DNA of 5,507 nt from Erysipelotrichaceae bacterium (GTDB lineage Bacteria > Bacillota_I > Bacilli_A > Erysipelotrichales > Erysipelotrichaceae): assembly GCA_003520745.1 (NCBI GenBank), contig DOUE01000007.1:43806-49312 (forward strand), in the 5' to 3' direction. Below, one piece after another: positions 5,320-5,507 of this stretch. The first letter of the stretch is position 1, and each line of letters starts with the position of its first letter. Position numbers and translations under genes: made by a program. Below the pieces are notes generated by a model that saw only the letters and a program-made list of their open reading frames with translations, was not told the DNA's origin and searched no databases.

Positions 5320-5507
5320 GATTGGATAAAATACTGGCTCATCTGGGCTACGGTTCACGCAAAGACGTGAAGAAAATCATACGTGCGGGGCATGTGTTGG
5401 TGAATGGGGAAACCCTTCGGGACGACGACGCCCATGTGGATCCCGACATCGATGAAATCATCGTCGGCGACGATACGCTTGAATATACCGAAAAAGTCTA
5501 TTGGCTG
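5316..5507 (+). CDS. RsuA/RluB-family rRNA pseudouridine synthase (3' partial)
   Basis: The first 64 codons of this gene are in the window; the frame runs off the right edge. The product opens with an S4 RNA-binding domain: RLDKILA (2-8), GSRKDVKKII (13-22) and VLVNGE (27-32), followed by an acidic HVDPDIDEIIV segment. This is the N-terminus of the 16S rRNA pseudouridine synthases of the RsuA group (ytzG in Bacillus), which modify one uridine in 16S rRNA. The catalytic domain with its GRLD aspartate lies beyond the edge, so activity cannot be judged. The ATG (5316-5318) overlaps the flippase TGA in an ATGA. Only a weak AAGGT (5302-5306) lies upstream, so translation probably depends on coupling to the flippase. 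RluB or RluE-like specificity cannot be excluded. Confidence 0.88.
   Translation, partial: MRLDKILAHLGYGSRKDVKKIIRAGHVLVNGETLRDDDAHVDPDIDEIIVGDDTLEYTEKVYWL

Overview
The window looks like a chromosomal housekeeping stretch from a Bacillota-type (Gram-positive, Firmicutes or Acholeplasma/Izemoplasma-like) bacterium. The pointers are a CcpA-type regulator next to tyrS, a tRNA-Tyr T-box leader, and a YtgP/MurJ-type flippase followed by an RsuA-family pseudouridine synthase (an order recalled from Bacillus, ytgP-ytzG). Base composition is roughly balanced by eye. TGA is read as stop and Trp is TGG, so the standard bacterial code applies. The exact taxon cannot be fixed from this sequence.

Left part (1-2913, + strand): the 3' part of a ccpA-like gene, whose stop codon touches the -35 box of a strong promoter. 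That promoter drives a compact tyrosine T-box leader (about 943-1146) with a UAC specifier and a U that matches the tRNA-Tyr discriminator base. The leader controls tyrS (1163-2422) and, 2 nt after it, a small three-helix membrane protein of unknown function (2425-2913).

Middle (2901-3166): a hairpin at 2901-2923 serves as a terminator on both strands. It sits at the overlapping 3' ends of the membrane protein gene and of a 56-codon minus-strand gene (3080-2910) encoding a two-helix LiaI/LiaF-like membrane peptide. The 86-bp gap between this small gene and the divergent lipoprotein gene holds back-to-back promoters whose -35 boxes overlap within an inverted repeat.

Right part (3167-5507, + strand): a lipoprotein of unknown function, a 14-helix MOP-superfamily flippase (MurJ/YtgP-type) and the start of an rsuA/ytzG-type 16S rRNA pseudouridine synthase. 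They are joined by two ATGA stop/start overlaps, so they form one translationally coupled operon. No mobile element, CRISPR array or clear sign of gene transfer is visible. The main points of interest are the unlisted small gene, the compact convergent and divergent junctions, and the well-resolved T-box.
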